Made by a program: the position numbers and the translations under genes. Positions 1-8,396 of a DNA stretch of 64,000 bases are shown here, piece after piece; position 1 is the stretch's first letter, and the number at the start of each line of letters is the position of its first letter. The notes under the pieces are model-generated. The model worked only from the letters and a program-made list of their open reading frames with translations, did no database searches and was not told the DNA's origin. The stretch is from Primorskyibacter flagellatus (lineage in GTDB: Bacteria; Pseudomonadota; Alphaproteobacteria; Rhodobacterales; Rhodobacteraceae). Location of the stretch: assembly GCF_014638275.1 (NCBI RefSeq), contig NZ_BMFJ01000001.1, positions 2,809,537 to 2,873,536 on the forward strand, in the 5' to 3' direction.

Positions 1-129
1 GCAGGTATTCGCCCGCTTGATGTCCCGGCCTTCATTGCGGCGGAGGTCATTGGAGCGGCTATCGCACTGGCTGTAACCGGGTGGCTGCTCCGGCCGAAGT
101 CCGACGGCGAGCCTGAACAGGCGGAGTAG
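1..129 (+). CDS. aqpS: Aquaporin/MIP family channel, C-terminal fragment (AqpS-like)
   Basis: The first 43 codons, open at the left edge, encode the last transmembrane segment of a MIP-family channel: a GIRPLDVPAFIAAE stretch leads into a hydrophobic helix and a short charged tail. In many alphaproteobacteria an aquaglyceroporin (AqpS) sits directly before arsC and lets arsenite, produced by the reductase, leave the cell. The stop codon lies four bases before the arsC start, so the two are surely co-transcribed. Only the C-terminus is visible, so the NPA motifs cannot be checked; the assignment leans on the terminal sequence plus the arsC neighbour. Confidence 0.7.
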   Translation, partial: AGIRPLDVPAFIAAEVIGAAIALAVTGWLLRPKSDGEPEQAE

Positions 130-133
130 CACC

Positions 134-556
134 ATGACCGTTGTAATCCACCATAACCCAGACTGCGGTACGTCACGGAACGTGCTTGATATTATCGCGA
201 GTTCTGGCGAATCCCCGGTAGTGATCGAATACCTGGTCGAAGGGTGGACGCGTCCGCAATTGCAGGCCTTGTTCGCCGCGGCCGGGCTGACACCACGCAG
301 CGCCCTACGGACGACGAAGTCACCGGCCGAAGCGCTTGGGCTGACTGACCCGTCTGTCCCTGACGACGTGGTCCTTGGAGCGATGCTGGTCCATCCTGTT
401 CTCGTCAACCGGCCTATCGTCTGTTCCCCAAAAGGCGTGCGATTGTGCCGCCCGTCTGAGGTCGTGCTCGATCTGCTGGATCGGATGCCGGCAGGCCCAC
501 TGTACAAGGAAGACGGGGAAATGATCCTAGATTCCGACGGTCGCCGCGTCAGGTGA
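134..556 (+). CDS. arsC: Arsenate reductase, glutaredoxin-coupled ArsC
   Basis: Cytoplasmic enzyme of 140 aa reducing arsenate to arsenite with glutathione/glutaredoxin. The thioredoxin-fold N-terminus carries the catalytic loop HHNPDCGTSRN with Cys11, and the conserved HPVLVNRPIV segment follows near residue 87, both hallmarks of the ArsC/Spx family. Length is normal for the family. The ribosome binding site (GGAG) lies inside the end of the preceding aquaporin gene, so the pair is translationally coupled. It converges on flgI with about 40 bp between the stops and no clear terminator hairpin. Confidence 0.95.
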   Translation: MTVVIHHNPDCGTSRNVLDIIASSGESPVVIEYLVEGWTRPQLQALFAAAGLTPRSALRTTKSPAEALGLTDPSVPDDVVLGAMLVHPVLVNRPIVCSPKGVRLCRPSEVVLDLLDRMPAGPLYKEDGEMILDSDGRRVR

Positions 557-596
557 CGGGTACAACTGGGCGGCCGTGGATTTCGTTCCTTGGATG

Positions 597-1703
597 TCAT
601 CTCACCACGAACTCCGCATGCAAGGCACCCGCGGCCTTAATGCTCTTGAGAATGTCGATCATGTCGCGCGGTGATACGCCGAGCGCGTTCAAGCCTGCTA
701 TGACGGTGGAGAGGTTCGGGCCACCGGGCACTTCGGCGAGACCTGGGCCCGGCTCCTCATCGATTTGCGCGCGTGTACGCGGGACAACTACGGTTTCGCC
801 TTCGGCGAAGGGGTTGGGTTGGACCACAAGAGGAGCTTCCTCGATCCGGAGGGTCAGATTTCCCTGGGACACGGCGACGCGACTGATGCGAACATCGTCG
901 CCCATCACGATTGTACCGGAACGCTGGTCGACCACGACCCTCGCCCGACGCTCCGGCTGAACCGCGATGTTTTCCACACGACCGATGGCATGGGCGGGCG
1001 ACGGCATGCGCGTGGCCGGGATGTTGAGCAATACAGTTCCCGCATCCAGCATGCGCGCGACATTGCGCCCGAAATTGCGGTTGATGGCGCTTTCGATCTT
1101 GCCCGCTGTAGTGAAATCCGGCGTGCGCAGAGCGAGCCGCATTCTGTCCAGGTTATTAAATTCGAAATCGATTTCCCGTTCGACACGCGCGCCGGAAGGG
1201 ATGACGCCCGCCGTTGGTACACCTTCGGTGACAGAGGCGGCGTCGCCTTCGACGGAAGCGCCCCCGGCGATGATCGTCCCTTGGGCCACAGCATAGATTT
1301 GACCATCGGCTGCATTCAGCGGAGTCATTATCAAGGTACCGCCAAGCAGGCTCTTGGCATCGCCGATCGCCGAAATCGTGACATCGATCTGGCTGCCAGC
1401 GCGGGCAAAAGCGGGAAGTTCTGCCGTTACAAAGACCGCTGCGGCGTTCTTGGGACGGAATTGTTCACCAGTTACGTTCACGCCTAATCGTTCCAGAATG
1501 TTGGACATGATCTCTTCGGTAAACGGCGCATTCCGGATCCCGTCGCCCGTCCCGTTCAACCCGACCACCAGACCGTAGCCAACAAGATCGTTGCCACGCA
1601 CGCCGTCAAATTCGACCAGGTCCTTGATCCGAATCGGGTTTGCCATGGCGCCAAAGGTCGGGACGATCAGGAGTAGCAGGGAGAGGATGATGCGCCAAAT
1701 CAT
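597..1703 (-). CDS. flgI: Flagellar basal-body P-ring protein FlgI
   Basis: FlgI polymerises in the periplasm around the flagellar rod to form the P ring. The 368-aa product begins with a Sec signal peptide (residues 1-21, hydrophobic core ILSLLLLIVP, cleavage after AMA) followed by the family opening IRIKDLVEFDGVRGNDLVGYGLVVGLNGTGD. The C-terminus keeps the family ending (LNALGVSPRDMIDILKSIKAAGALHAE). Its start overlaps the flgL stop by four bases (ATGA). It is the last visible gene of the motB-flgE-flgK-flgL-flgI run; no flgA or flgH is adjacent. Confidence 0.97.
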   Translation of the reverse strand: MIWRIILSLLLLIVPTFGAMANPIRIKDLVEFDGVRGNDLVGYGLVVGLNGTGDGIRNAPFTEEIMSNILERLGVNVTGEQFRPKNAAAVFVTAELPAFARAGSQIDVTISAIGDAKSLLGGTLIMTPLNAADGQIYAVAQGTIIAGGASVEGDAASVTEGVPTAGVIPSGARVEREIDFEFNNLDRMRLALRTPDFTTAGKIESAINRNFGRNVARMLDAGTVLLNIPATRMPSPAHAIGRVENIAVQPERRARVVVDQRSGTIVMGDDVRISRVAVSQGNLTLRIEEAPLVVQPNPFAEGETVVVPRTRAQIDEEPGPGLAEVPGGPNLSTVIAGLNALGVSPRDMIDILKSIKAAGALHAEFVVR

Positions 1704-2707
1704 CTGAGGTAATCCGTCAGCGTGAGCCGCGACAGGCGCGCCGTGACGGTGTAGAGGCTTTCCAGTTGGAATTGCACGTCTTCCAGACGGGTCACTGTTT
1801 CGTAGGGATCGACGGCGAGGAGTTCGGTACGGGCGATCTGGAAAGAAGAGCGCTCAGCGGAAATACGTGCTCCGCTTTCCTCGATCCGGGACTGCGCATA
1901 GCCGAGGTCAGCGCGGATTCGGGTCAGCCCGGACTGGTCAAATGTCAGACCCTTACCCGCCTCCAACAGCAGGTCCTTCTGGAGATCGTTCGGCAGGGCG
2001 AGCGCAGGGTCCGTCGCCAATGCGGCCATAGCTGCGTGGCGCAGCAGCGTGCGGATGGCGGGATCGTCTCCTCTCAGGTCGAGCGTAACCTTTTCGCCGG
2101 CGCCCAGTGCAAATGGCGGGAGAGAGACGGCGGACCCCTGGTAGGCGTCCGTGTCAAAGGATCCTCCGTCCGCGAACCAGGCGTCCAGTCTGGCCTCGAT
2201 GCCAATTAGGGTCGTTTCGCCGGCCAACTCTGTGCGGAGCGCCATCAGGATGTCATCAGCACTGGCCATCGGGCGGTTATCTGTGGCGACACCGGAGAAG
2301 AGAAACCGTCCGGCCACGCTGGTGTTCAGCTTGTCGAGCATGATCTGGAGGTCGCCACCGGCACGAGCGGAAACGGATTCAGCCACCTGAGCCAGATTGC
2401 TTCCTGCGGTGGAGATCAGGGCCGCACCGAGGTCACCTGCGACCGTCTGGAAGCCTTCGAGCGCGTCCTGCATCGACCGGGTGAGTGTGTTCGCCTCACT
2501 CGTCGCGGTCTCGTAGCCGTCCAGAAGCGTCAGGTTGCGGTCTATGTCGGCGAGATATGAGTAACTGCCGGAAAGATGTCGGGAGACGTCGGACGCCCGA
2601 CCTGTCGACAATTCCTCGATCAGGGTCGCCATCTTTGCCTTGAGGTCACCATTCTGACGGCGGAGCAGGTGGGACTGGGCGAGATCACCGATGGAGTTCA
2701 ACGTCAT
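1700..2707 (-). CDS. flgL: Flagellar hook-filament junction protein FlgL
   Basis: A 335-aa flagellin-like protein that joins hook and filament. The N-terminal coiled-coil region (RRQNGDLKAKMATLIEEL, STGRASDV) and the C-terminal helical segment (RISAERSSFQIARTELLAVDPYETVTRLEDVQ) match the D0/D1 domains of FlgL; the FSGVATDNRP motif in the middle is also typical. The gene starts three bases after flgK and overlaps flgI, placing it in one operon. Flagellin itself is excluded by position and by the FlgL-type middle domain. Confidence 0.9.
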   Translation of the reverse strand: MTLNSIGDLAQSHLLRRQNGDLKAKMATLIEELSTGRASDVSRHLSGSYSYLADIDRNLTLLDGYETATSEANTLTRSMQDALEGFQTVAGDLGAALISTAGSNLAQVAESVSARAGGDLQIMLDKLNTSVAGRFLFSGVATDNRPMASADDILMALRTELAGETTLIGIEARLDAWFADGGSFDTDAYQGSAVSLPPFALGAGEKVTLDLRGDDPAIRTLLRHAAMAALATDPALALPNDLQKDLLLEAGKGLTFDQSGLTRIRADLGYAQSRIEESGARISAERSSFQIARTELLAVDPYETVTRLEDVQFQLESLYTVTARLSRLTLTDYLR

Positions 2708-2710
2708 GAT

Positions 2711-4153
2711 TCAAAGTCCGATCAGGGTTTTCATCAGATCGTCCATCACCTGGACGACGCGGGCGTTGGCGGCATAGGCCTGTTCGATCAGCATCAGGCG
2801 CTGCATTTCCTGATCCGTGTCGACTCCCTCTGCCAGGTACCTCTCCTTCAGCTCCGACTGGCGCGTGCTGTCAAAAGCAGCGCCCTGCTCGGAGAGCAGC
2901 CGTTCCGTCCCGGTCAGGGAAAGGATCGTGGTTGCGAGGGCGGAGGCGGTGATGCCCGAGGTGCCCAAGGCGGGGTCGGAGGGCACACGGCGTTCGTTCA
3001 GGACGTCGATCATTTCCATCAGCAGCGTGGAATCTCCTGGCGGTCCGGCGGTGGTGGCGCCAAGCCCGTCGCGAAGTCTCCACGTGGCACCGCCCTGCGC
3101 CGGGTCGACGAGGGCGCTGACCGCGATCCGTGCGGCGAGACCAACTTCGTCTGCAGGGTCAAAGGCGTTGCCGCTGTCTGTGAAGAGACCGGCGGCACCT
3201 GCAGTTCGTGTGACGTCGAGACCGGACTGCTGGAACCGGTCAATCAGGTCCCGTGCGGCCATGTCGATGCGGGTCTGAAGTTCCACCGCGAGGTCGTCGC
3301 GGATGCGGAACCGGGCGGCGAGCGCGCCGCTGGCGAGCGTCGCGTTGCTGCCATCAGTGGCGATAGAGTCGCCGTTGATAGTCAGGCCGGACAGGAACCC
3401 GTCGCCGATCGTCTGATGCGGAGTGATGATGCCGGTCGCGGTGAAGCCTAATTCTGCGGCGCGCCCGTCGAGGAGGAAGTGGCCGCCCTGGGACATGAGT
3501 GCCACAGCGCCGCCGTCCCGGGTGATTTCGCGAACCGGAATGAGGGTCGAGATTTCGTCGATGACCTTCTTGCGGTGATCGACGAGGCTGGCGGTCTCCC
3601 CCCCGGTGTGGGTGGCGCGGGTGATCGCGGTGTTCAAATCCTCGGCCTGACCGAGCAGTTCGTTCAGGCGTTTGACGGAGGCGTCGATTTCCGCATCGGC
3701 CTGTTCGCGTAGACTTTGCAGACCGTTGGATGTGTAACCGAACCGTTCCGCAAGCCCCTTGGCGGCCGAAAGGAGCTGGGACAGGCGCTCCGGCAGGTCC
3801 GGTCGGCTGGCAACGGCGATGAGAGCGGTTTCGAACTTCGCGATCTGGGCGGCGAGAGAGTCCTCATCCTCCGGCGTGCCGAGGATGTCTTCGGCGCGCG
3901 TGCGGAATTCCAGCACGGCACCGGAGTATTCCTGATCCGCCCCGGCCTCGCGCATGTCGTGCAGGATCAGGGGGCTTTCGTGGCGGGTCGTGCCCACCAC
4001 CCGGACACCCCCGGCCCGCGACGCCAGTTCGACGTCGCGGCGCCCGTAATCCTCGTTCAGGGCGTTCGACACGTTGGAGGACACCACTGAAGCTGCGCGT
4101 GAGGCGGCGTTCAGGCCCGAGAGGGCGTTGGACAGGGCGCTGGAGATGCTCAT
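2711..4153 (-). CDS. flgK: Flagellar hook-associated protein FlgK
   Basis: FlgK (480 aa) forms the first junction layer at the distal end of the hook. The N-terminus has the rod/hook-family motif SGLNAASRAASVVSSNVSNALNEDYGRR, and the C-terminus ends with a helical segment (QEMQRLMLIEQAYAANARVVQVMDDLMKTLIGL) shared by FlgE, FlgG and FlgK. It is slightly shorter than enterobacterial FlgK, as common in Rhodobacterales. It lies 47 bp after flgE and directly before flgL. Confidence 0.95.
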   Translation of the reverse strand: MSISSALSNALSGLNAASRAASVVSSNVSNALNEDYGRRDVELASRAGGVRVVGTTRHESPLILHDMREAGADQEYSGAVLEFRTRAEDILGTPEDEDSLAAQIAKFETALIAVASRPDLPERLSQLLSAAKGLAERFGYTSNGLQSLREQADAEIDASVKRLNELLGQAEDLNTAITRATHTGGETASLVDHRKKVIDEISTLIPVREITRDGGAVALMSQGGHFLLDGRAAELGFTATGIITPHQTIGDGFLSGLTINGDSIATDGSNATLASGALAARFRIRDDLAVELQTRIDMAARDLIDRFQQSGLDVTRTAGAAGLFTDSGNAFDPADEVGLAARIAVSALVDPAQGGATWRLRDGLGATTAGPPGDSTLLMEMIDVLNERRVPSDPALGTSGITASALATTILSLTGTERLLSEQGAAFDSTRQSELKERYLAEGVDTDQEMQRLMLIEQAYAANARVVQVMDDLMKTLIGL

Positions 4154-4200
4154 GCGGCTTCCTTTCCGCGGTCTGGGTTACGGGCCGCCGACCGCCGGGG

Positions 4201-5505
4201 TCAGCGCTTGATGTTCGTAGTTTCCTGAAGGATTTCGTCGACGGTCTGGAAGACCTTGGCATTGGTCGAATAGGCGCGCTGCGTGCGGATCATGTCCGTC
4301 AGTTCGGCGGCCACGTCGGTTGCCGATTCCTCGCGTGCGAAGGCGACGATGTCGCCGGTGGGACCGTCGCCTGCATCCCAGAGGAAGAAGGCGCCGCTTT
4401 CGGGAGACGGCTTGTAGGTCTGGTAGTCCATCGCGATCATGCCGTTGGTGTTGGGCATGTCGGCGAGCGGGATCTGGTAGATCGTGCGCCGGACCCCGGT
4501 GTCGAAATAGGCGTGGACGAAGCCGTTTGCATCGACCTCGACCTCCGTCATGTTGCCGACGGCGGACCCGTCCTTGCTGATCGAGAGCGGCGCGAAGACA
4601 TCGGAGAGCTGGCTCAGCCCGCCGGTACCGCCGATGAGGCCAAGGTCGACCTCCATCGGGCCGCCGAGCACGTTGACTATGATCTTGCCTGTTGCCGCGT
4701 CATAGGCCCCGCCGGTCGTGTCGGTGACGCTGGCCAGCGTGCCACCGCCCACCCGGGCGTCGGTGAAGGTGAGGGTGTATTCGCCGATTACCGCGCCGCC
4801 CTGGGCGCTGTCGGTGATGACCATGGTCCATTCGTTGGACGCGCCGGTGGCGGGAACCGTCGGCACGAACTGGACCGTCACGCTTTCCGATTTGCCGAGG
4901 TTGTCGAAATATTCCACCGACAGCTGTTGCGCGGTACCGGGTTTCCCGGCCTCCGTCTCTGTTGCGGGGAGGTTGACGCCAAGGGTCATCGCCGTGGTCG
5001 GTTCGCCCTGGAAGAGGTTCGGGTTGATCTGCACCGGCGCCAGCCCGTCTGCCGTGTCGCGCGGGACCAGCGGGATGTTGCCCCCTTCGTCGGCGGGCCA
5101 GCCAAGCAGCACTAGGCCCGATTCCGTGCGGAGATAGCCGTTCTCGTCCGCCCGGAAGGACCCCGTGGTCGTGAGCATCATATCGTTGAAACTGCCGCCC
5201 GTCGCTTCGACCTGATAGGCGGGCGCGACGGGGATCATGCCGCGACCGCGCACCGCGAGATCCGTCGCGTTCGAGGTCGTGACCAGAGGGCCGCGTTCGT
5301 CGATCATGCGGATCGTCGTCGCGCGGACGCCGCCTGCGGTGTAGGTGCCGGCGTTCTCACCGATCACCAGCGAATGAAAATCCGCCTCCGCCCGTTTGTA
5401 ACCATAGGTCGAGGAGTTCGCGATATTGTCCGCAATCGTCCCGAGCCGGGTCGCATTGGTCTGAAGTCCCGCGACACCCGCGTTGAGAGAGGAGGAAATG
5501 GTCAT
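4201..5505 (-). CDS. flgE: Flagellar hook protein FlgE
   Basis: Structural protein of the hook, 434 aa. The N-terminus holds the flg_bb_rod motif (GTIADNIANSSTYGYKR) and the C-terminus the matching helical motif (LTDMIRTQRAYSTNAKVFQTVDEI). An upstream in-frame ATG would add nine residues, but an AGAAAGG ribosome binding site sits eight bases before the ATG at 5505, and the N-terminus MTISSSLNAGVAGL fits the family, so this start is preferred. A CtrA-like site lies about 60 bases upstream, suggesting that a hook operon promoter starts here. Confidence 0.95.
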   Translation of the reverse strand: MTISSSLNAGVAGLQTNATRLGTIADNIANSSTYGYKRAEADFHSLVIGENAGTYTAGGVRATTIRMIDERGPLVTTSNATDLAVRGRGMIPVAPAYQVEATGGSFNDMMLTTTGSFRADENGYLRTESGLVLLGWPADEGGNIPLVPRDTADGLAPVQINPNLFQGEPTTAMTLGVNLPATETEAGKPGTAQQLSVEYFDNLGKSESVTVQFVPTVPATGASNEWTMVITDSAQGGAVIGEYTLTFTDARVGGGTLASVTDTTGGAYDAATGKIIVNVLGGPMEVDLGLIGGTGGLSQLSDVFAPLSISKDGSAVGNMTEVEVDANGFVHAYFDTGVRRTIYQIPLADMPNTNGMIAMDYQTYKPSPESGAFFLWDAGDGPTGDIVAFAREESATDVAAELTDMIRTQRAYSTNAKVFQTVDEILQETTNIKR

Positions 5506-5562
5506 GACTACGCCTTTCTGCTGCACCGACACATCGTCGGCACAGATCTAGGCGCACTCGGA

Positions 5563-5578
5563 TTAACACCGGCCTAAC
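5563..5578 (+). promoter_or_regulatory. CtrA-like binding site upstream of flgE
   Basis: The sequence TTAA-N7-CTAAC differs by one base from the CtrA consensus TTAA-N7-TTAAC. It sits between the motB stop and the flgE start, 58-73 bases before the flgE ATG. CtrA controls flagellar genes in Rhodobacterales, so a role at the hook operon promoter is inferred. Confidence 0.45.
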
Positions 5579-5612
5579 AGCTAAAATCGCAGGTAATTTG
5601 GCTCCGGCAGCG

Positions 5613-6434
5613 TCACGTCCTGTCGCGGACGAGGATCAGTTCGATCCGGTTGTTGCGCGGCGCCATCGGGTTGCGGGCCGCCGGTTCCCGGTCGGCGTGG
5701 CCGGTCACGCGGATCACGCGTCCCGCGGCCATTCCGCTGTCATCCAGCAACTTGCGGGCCGCATCCGCACGGGCCGAGGACAGGCCCCAGACCGGGTTGG
5801 TGGCCACGACAACGGGGCGTGAAGCGACATGCGCCTCCACCGCGACCGGGTTGGACACGATCGCAGTGACACGCACCAGCATCGCCGCAATTGCCTTGAG
5901 CAGGGGCGTCGGGCGGTCCGAATCATCCTGGAACAGGGGGGCGCCGGGGCGGTCGAAGATTTCGATCACCAGCCCTTCGTCGGTCACGCGCGTGATGATG
6001 TGCTTCGTCATCTCCGGCGCCACCTCGCTTTCGCCGGTCAGGCCGCGCAGCATCTCCTCGACCTTCTCCTGCTGCTCCTGCGCGCCCGTGCCGCCCTGCC
6101 CCCGAGACCGGCGTTCGTCAGAGGCTTGCAGGGCCGTGGCCCCGATGCCGTTGCGGGCAAGGGTTTGCTCCGTGAAGACGGACTCGCCCCCGAATGCACC
6201 CTCACCGCCGCCGGAGATGCGATTGACCGGAATCGTCGGACTGAAGAAGTCGGCGATGCCCTTGCGCTGCTTTTCCGTGGTCGCGTTCAGCAGCCACATC
6301 AGCAGGAAGAAGGCCATCATCGCCGTGACGAAATCGGCATAGGCCACCTTCCAGGCGCCGCCGTGGTGGCCGCCGCCGGCGACCACCTTCTTGCGCTTGA
6401 TAATGATCGGCGCAGCATTTGCCTGCGTGCTCAT
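5613..6434 (-). CDS. motB: Flagellar motor stator protein MotB
   Basis: Stator subunit of 273 aa that anchors MotA/MotB to peptidoglycan and conducts protons. The single N-terminal membrane helix follows the motif [21 protein letters not shown], with Asp34 as the expected proton-carrying residue. A plug/linker region rich in charged residues follows, and the C-terminus carries an OmpA-like peptidoglycan-binding domain ([11 protein letters not shown]... NNRIELIL). No motA is adjacent in the window. It stands about 107 bp upstream of flgE in the same direction and has its own CtrA-like site upstream. Confidence 0.93.
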   Translation of the reverse strand: MSTQANAAPIIIKRKKVVAGGGHHGGAWKVAYADFVTAMMAFFLLMWLLNATTEKQRKGIADFFSPTIPVNRISGGGEGAFGGESVFTEQTLARNGIGATALQASDERRSRGQGGTGAQEQQEKVEEMLRGLTGESEVAPEMTKHIITRVTDEGLVIEIFDRPGAPLFQDDSDRPTPLLKAIAAMLVRVTAIVSNPVAVEAHVASRPVVVATNPVWGLSSARADAARKLLDDSGMAAGRVIRVTGHADREPAARNPMAPRNNRIELILVRDRT

Positions 6435-6478
6435 CCACTCACCTCCGTCTCACCCGGGGGCAGGGATAGGCGGCGGGC

Positions 6479-6494
6479 GTTAGCGCGTCGTTAA
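6479..6494 (-). promoter_or_regulatory. CtrA-like binding site upstream of motB
   Basis: On the minus strand the sequence reads TTAA-CGACGCG-CTAAC, again one base from the CtrA consensus. It lies 45-60 bases before the motB start codon. It shares the same TTAA-N7-CTAAC form as the site before flgE. Confidence 0.45.
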
Positions 6495-6534
6495 ATATCG
6501 GATTTAAGCCAATGTCCTGTCCTTAAATGGTTTT

Positions 6535-7551
6535 TCAAATCCGATACACCTTTGCCGCGGTATCATGGAAAAGTTTCGCCTTCTCCTCCGCGCTGGCACC
6601 CGAGGCGATCCGCTTGAAGGCGTTCCAGACCACCGGGTAGGCCACCGCGCCCTTGTCCACTGGGAAATTGCTTTCGAACATGCAACGGTCGGCGCCGAAG
6701 AGTTCGATGGCGGTTTCGATATAAGGCCGCCAGAGCCGCGCGCATTCGCCGGAGGACGGCGGCAGCGGTTCCTTGTGGAGGTCGAAGCCGTTGATGTCCA
6801 TGGCAAGCCCGCCCAGCTTCATGTGGGCATTGGGGCATTTGGCCAGGTCGGTGACATAGCCCTTCCATTCGGCAAAGACCTCGTCTCCGCGGCCGCGGTA
6901 GGGCCCGATGCCGAGCGGTCCGCCAAGGTGGTCGAGCACCATGGTCGTGTCGGGAAAGGCGCGGGCGAGATCGGTGAAGTCGGGGATCTGGGGGTGGTAG
7001 AGCCAGCCGTCATAGCTCAGCCCCGCGGGGGCGAGATGAGCGAAGCCGGCGCGGAACTCCTCCGTGTAGAGCATTCGGAGCGGTGAATTCGGCACCGCGC
7101 CGGAGAACCGGTCGCCACCCGAGGCGCTGTAGTGACGGACACCGCGCAGCCGGCCCTTTGCGGCCTCTGCATGGGCGTCGAGCACCGGCTGCACCGCCGC
7201 GCCAAGTCGCAGGTCGGCATGGGCAACGATACCCGCACAGGCGGCGATGTCGGGGCGCAGGGCGGCGGCCTCCTCGGCGATGCCGACGACGAAATCGGTT
7301 TCCCCGACGGGCTTCATCTCTTCGGGGCCGTCGGTACGGTAACCGTAACGGCACTGGATGAAGACAGAGGCGCGGACATTGTGGCCGGACGTCAGGTCCG
7401 CCAGCAATTCCTTGGTATAATAGGGACCGAGGCGGTCCCACAGATGGTGATGCGGGTCGATGATCGGCAGGTCGGGATCGAGGATCTCCTCAGTCAGCTT
7501 GCCGAGCCATTCGAGATTCGTGTGGATATGCGTGGTCTTTTCGTAGGTCAT
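6535..7551 (-). CDS. Amidohydrolase-superfamily TIM-barrel hydrolase
   Basis: A 338-aa cytoplasmic protein of the amidohydrolase-2 family. The metal-binding HxH motif sits in DPHHHLWDR (residues 33-40), a VLDHLGG strand end gives a further conserved His near residue 211, and the FESNFPVDK motif near the C-terminus carries the last metal/active-site region. Members hydrolyse lactones or decarboxylate aromatic acids (LigI-like, fucono- or pyrone-lactonases); the substrate cannot be told from sequence. A strong GGAGG ribosome binding site precedes the start. It stands alone between motB and a divergent sugar transferase. Confidence 0.85.
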   Translation of the reverse strand: MTYEKTTHIHTNLEWLGKLTEEILDPDLPIIDPHHHLWDRLGPYYTKELLADLTSGHNVRASVFIQCRYGYRTDGPEEMKPVGETDFVVGIAEEAAALRPDIAACAGIVAHADLRLGAAVQPVLDAHAEAAKGRLRGVRHYSASGGDRFSGAVPNSPLRMLYTEEFRAGFAHLAPAGLSYDGWLYHPQIPDFTDLARAFPDTTMVLDHLGGPLGIGPYRGRGDEVFAEWKGYVTDLAKCPNAHMKLGGLAMDINGFDLHKEPLPPSSGECARLWRPYIETAIELFGADRCMFESNFPVDKGAVAYPVVWNAFKRIASGASAEEKAKLFHDTAAKVYRI

Positions 7552-7679
7552 GGTGTCCTCCCTCCGGGCGACAGTAACGGATTGTCCGCCGGGTGGAACG
7601 GTATTCCTTTTTGCGGAAATCGACGGGGCGGGTATGGGAACTCACGGTTCCTTAAGGGTTGTGGCGTAGGCATGGCGGC

Positions 7680-8336
7680 ATGACGATGAACCTGACACCT
7701 CCGGCGGTCGGCGCCACGAGCCTCGGGCCACCCGATGCGAAACGGACCGTGGACCTCGGTCTGCTGGCGCTGACGCTTCCGGTCTGGCTGCCGCTGCTGG
7801 TGCTGACCTTTGCGGTTGCGCTGCTGCAGGGCGCGCGGCCGCTGCATGCGCAGTGGCGGGTCGGGCGGAACGGGCGGATGTTCCTTTTGTGGAAGATTCG
7901 CACCATGGTGCCGGACGCGGAACTGCGGCTGACGGGGCTGCTGGCGTCGGATCCGGCACTGGCGCGGCAATGGGACCGGCACGCCAAGCTGGACCGCGAT
8001 CCGCGCACCACCCGCCTGGGCCGGGTTCTGCGTCGTTACCGGCTGGACGAGCTGCCGCAGGTCTGGAACGTGCTGCGCGGAGACATGAGCCTCGTCGGCC
8101 CGCGCCCAGTCCCCCTGACGGAATTCCAGTGCCGCTATGCGGGAACGGATGCGGCGGATTATCTGGCGCTGCGGCCGGGACTGAGCGGGATGTGGCAGGT
8201 GTCGGGGACCCCGGGGTCCGACTATGCGGAACGGCTGGCGCTGGACCGGCACTATGCGGCGAGGCGAGGTCCGGGCACGGACCTGTGGATTCTCTGGCGC
8301 ACGATCGGGGTCGTTCTGGCCGGGCGCGGGCAGTGA
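7680..8336 (+). CDS. Undecaprenyl-phosphate sugar phosphotransferase, ExoY-like
   Basis: Bacterial sugar transferase (PF02397 type) of 218 aa that starts exopolysaccharide or glycan synthesis by moving a sugar-phosphate to the lipid carrier at the inner membrane. One N-terminal hydrophobic segment (LGLLALTLPVWLPLLVLTF) is followed by the catalytic core WKIRTM, YRLDELPQVWNVLRGDMSLVGPRP and RPGLSGMWQVSG. A TTG 21 bases upstream is also in frame, but ATG at 7680 gives the usual length. It has no glycan gene neighbours, so it is an orphan initiator here; possible partners are the glycosyltransferases at 52-60 kb. Confidence 0.88.
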   Translation: MTMNLTPPAVGATSLGPPDAKRTVDLGLLALTLPVWLPLLVLTFAVALLQGARPLHAQWRVGRNGRMFLLWKIRTMVPDAELRLTGLLASDPALARQWDRHAKLDRDPRTTRLGRVLRRYRLDELPQVWNVLRGDMSLVGPRPVPLTEFQCRYAGTDAADYLALRPGLSGMWQVSGTPGSDYAERLALDRHYAARRGPGTDLWILWRTIGVVLAGRGQ

Positions 8337-8396
8337 CGGGGCGGTGCAGCACCGGCTTTCCTGGATAAACAGTTGCCGCCGCAGAGACGAAGCGGG

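Noticed and set aside
765..1487. 240-codon open frame antisense to flgI
   Set aside because: GC-rich shadow frame; flgI on the other strand is complete and conserved.
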